DNA of 64,000 nucleotides. It comes from Tritrichomonas musculus (taxonomy: Eukaryota; Parabasalia; Tritrichomonadida; Tritrichomonadidae). Shown piece after piece: positions 63,139-64,000 of the stretch. Under the pieces are notes generated by a model that saw only the letters and a list, made by a program, of their open reading frames with translations, ran no database searches and was not told the origin of the DNA. Position 1 is the stretch's first letter. Every line of letters begins with the position of its first letter. The position numbers were made by a program, and so were the translations under genes. The DNA is taken from assembly GCA_039105265.1 (NCBI GenBank), contig JAPFFF010000037.1:992001-1056000 (forward strand), given 5' to 3'.

Positions 63139-64000
63139 ATGAGCAATCAAGGCGACGAAAATCCAAATGACACTAATGATCACGAAGAAGAAGCAGACGA
63201 TGAAGGCGAAAATGAAGAAGAAAAACAAAAGCTTGATGATACTGTTAACAACCAAGTATCCGCATTAATTGGTGGTGATAACGAAGAAAATGGTAATAAT
63301 GAAGAGGACGGTGATAATGAAGAAAATGGTGGAAACGAAGAGAATCGTGGCTTTTCATCGGCAAGCGAACTCCCAACAGATGTTATTGCAGACGAAGAAG
63401 AGAAAAAAAATCAAGAATCAGCAGCTTATAAGGATGCATTAGAAGAAGAGCTTCAAAATCCAAATTACTCTGACCATTCCTCCGGAAATACTCCTAGGAA
63501 TTTGCTATTAACAAATGCAATGAGTCAAACAGAAGATACCTTTAGAATAACACAGCCGCCTCCCAAGGAAGAACAAATATTTGCTAAAACGCAACCTATT
63601 CCATCAACAAGGCCACGCACCAGCAGATCAGCTCGACATTCACGTACACGTAGATCAAATTGTAATCCTGATGATGTAAGTGCTCTATCAACAAAGCTTC
63701 TTAATGGCGAAAAAGTTCAATGCGACGATCCAGATTTAATGGGAGCTTCAATTACCGAATTAGAAGAACAAAGAGATGATCTTATTAATTCTGGTAAGTA
63801 TATGGAATCTGTTAAGTATCAAAACGCTATCGACAATGGTAAATCTCAATATCTCGATCTAATCAAAAAGCAAGTGTCACAAGAAACTCTTGAGGACATT
63901 AATTTCAGAAAAAATGAAACTCAAGAAAAATACAATACAATGCTTAAAGACATGAAAGATCATGAAGTAATACTCGAAGACAGATATAATAAATCACTTC
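63139..64000 (+). CDS. Acidic coiled-coil protein, partial (runs off the window)
   Basis: At least 287 residues with no stop before the window end. I prefer the ATG at 63139. An in-frame ATG at 63064 would add 25 hydrophobic residues and would lie upstream of the TCACT initiator-like site. The N-terminal ~75 residues are very acidic with EENG/EDGDN repeats. Then come a Ser/Thr/Arg-rich stretch (TRPRTSRSARHSRTRRSN, near 155-175) and a helical, coiled-coil-like segment with ITELEEQRDDLINSGKYMES. Proteins of this make-up form families in trichomonads, but I cannot name a function. Confidence 0.75.
   Translation, partial: MSNQGDENPNDTNDHEEEADDEGENEEEKQKLDDTVNNQVSALIGGDNEENGNNEEDGDNEENGGNEENRGFSSASELPTDVIADEEEKKNQESAAYKDALEEELQNPNYSDHSSGNTPRNLLLTNAMSQTEDTFRITQPPPKEEQIFAKTQPIPSTRPRTSRSARHSRTRRSNCNPDDVSALSTKLLNGEKVQCDDPDLMGASITELEEQRDDLINSGKYMESVKYQNAIDNGKSQYLDLIKKQVSQETLEDINFRKNETQEKYNTMLKDMKDHEVILEDRYNKSL

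Overview
The window is AT-rich, intron-poor eukaryotic DNA. Its genes are long single open frames, its intergenic spacers are very AT-rich, and it has a Polinton-type polymerase, a (AAAT)n array and several cut-and-paste transposons. Some start codons have a TCA(C/T)(T/A) initiator about 10 bases upstream, as in trichomonads. The gene set also fits: a PH-AGC kinase, GAF-repeat proteins, TKL-like kinases with coiled coils and very long HEAT-repeat proteins. My best guess is a parabasalid such as Tritrichomonas. That is inference from style and families, not from a marker gene.

Layout. 0.4-5.1 kb: a broken Polinton protein-primed DNA polymerase B gene, minus strand. 5.1-9.0 kb: a simple-repeat field with a ~1.19 kb uninterrupted (AAAT)n array and two non-coding elements with terminal inverted repeats (TIRs). 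9.4-20.9 kb: a gene graveyard. It holds a dead coiled-coil/TKL kinase, an unrecognised dead gene, a dead GAF-repeat gene, and a dead multi-domain ubiquitin-pathway gene (Ubl, vWA, UEV-like E2, U-box). About 2.9 kb of bacterial DNA (16.06-18.95 kb) is embedded in that last gene. 20.9-23.0 kb: small repeats. 23.0-46.7 kb: live housekeeping-type genes. These are a PH-AGC kinase, a WD40-like protein, two coiled-coil proteins, Exo70, a cyclic-nucleotide-gated-like K+ channel and a HEAT protein with DDLF repeats. 47.3-53.5 kb: two apparently intact DNA transposons, a TA-flanked mariner/pogo-like element and a hAT element with 557-bp TIRs. 53.5-64 kb: a BEACH-like N-terminal protein without a BEACH domain, an importin-beta family protein, and the start of an acidic coiled-coil protein that runs off the window.

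How the genes relate. The live genes point to membrane traffic (Exo70, the DDLF/HEAT protein, the BEACH-like protein), signalling (AGC kinase, channel) and nuclear transport (importin). I see no operon-like coupling among them; each looks separately transcribed. The bacterial segment keeps bacterial organisation: a transketolase C-subunit gene with its hairpin terminator, then a DUF362/4Fe-4S gene facing a chemotaxis-receptor/FMN-binding pair, with a terminator between. Both end genes are cut at the junctions and inner genes carry inactivating changes. This reads as a random, decaying bacterial fragment rather than a functional acquisition; an assembly chimera remains possible.

Most notable: the hAT element with very long, apparently identical TIRs, each containing a nested palindrome and one encoding the transposase C-terminus; the bacterial segment inside a dead ubiquitin-pathway gene; and a structured, locally GC-rich stretch at 29.2-29.44 kb that may be an undescribed non-coding RNA.
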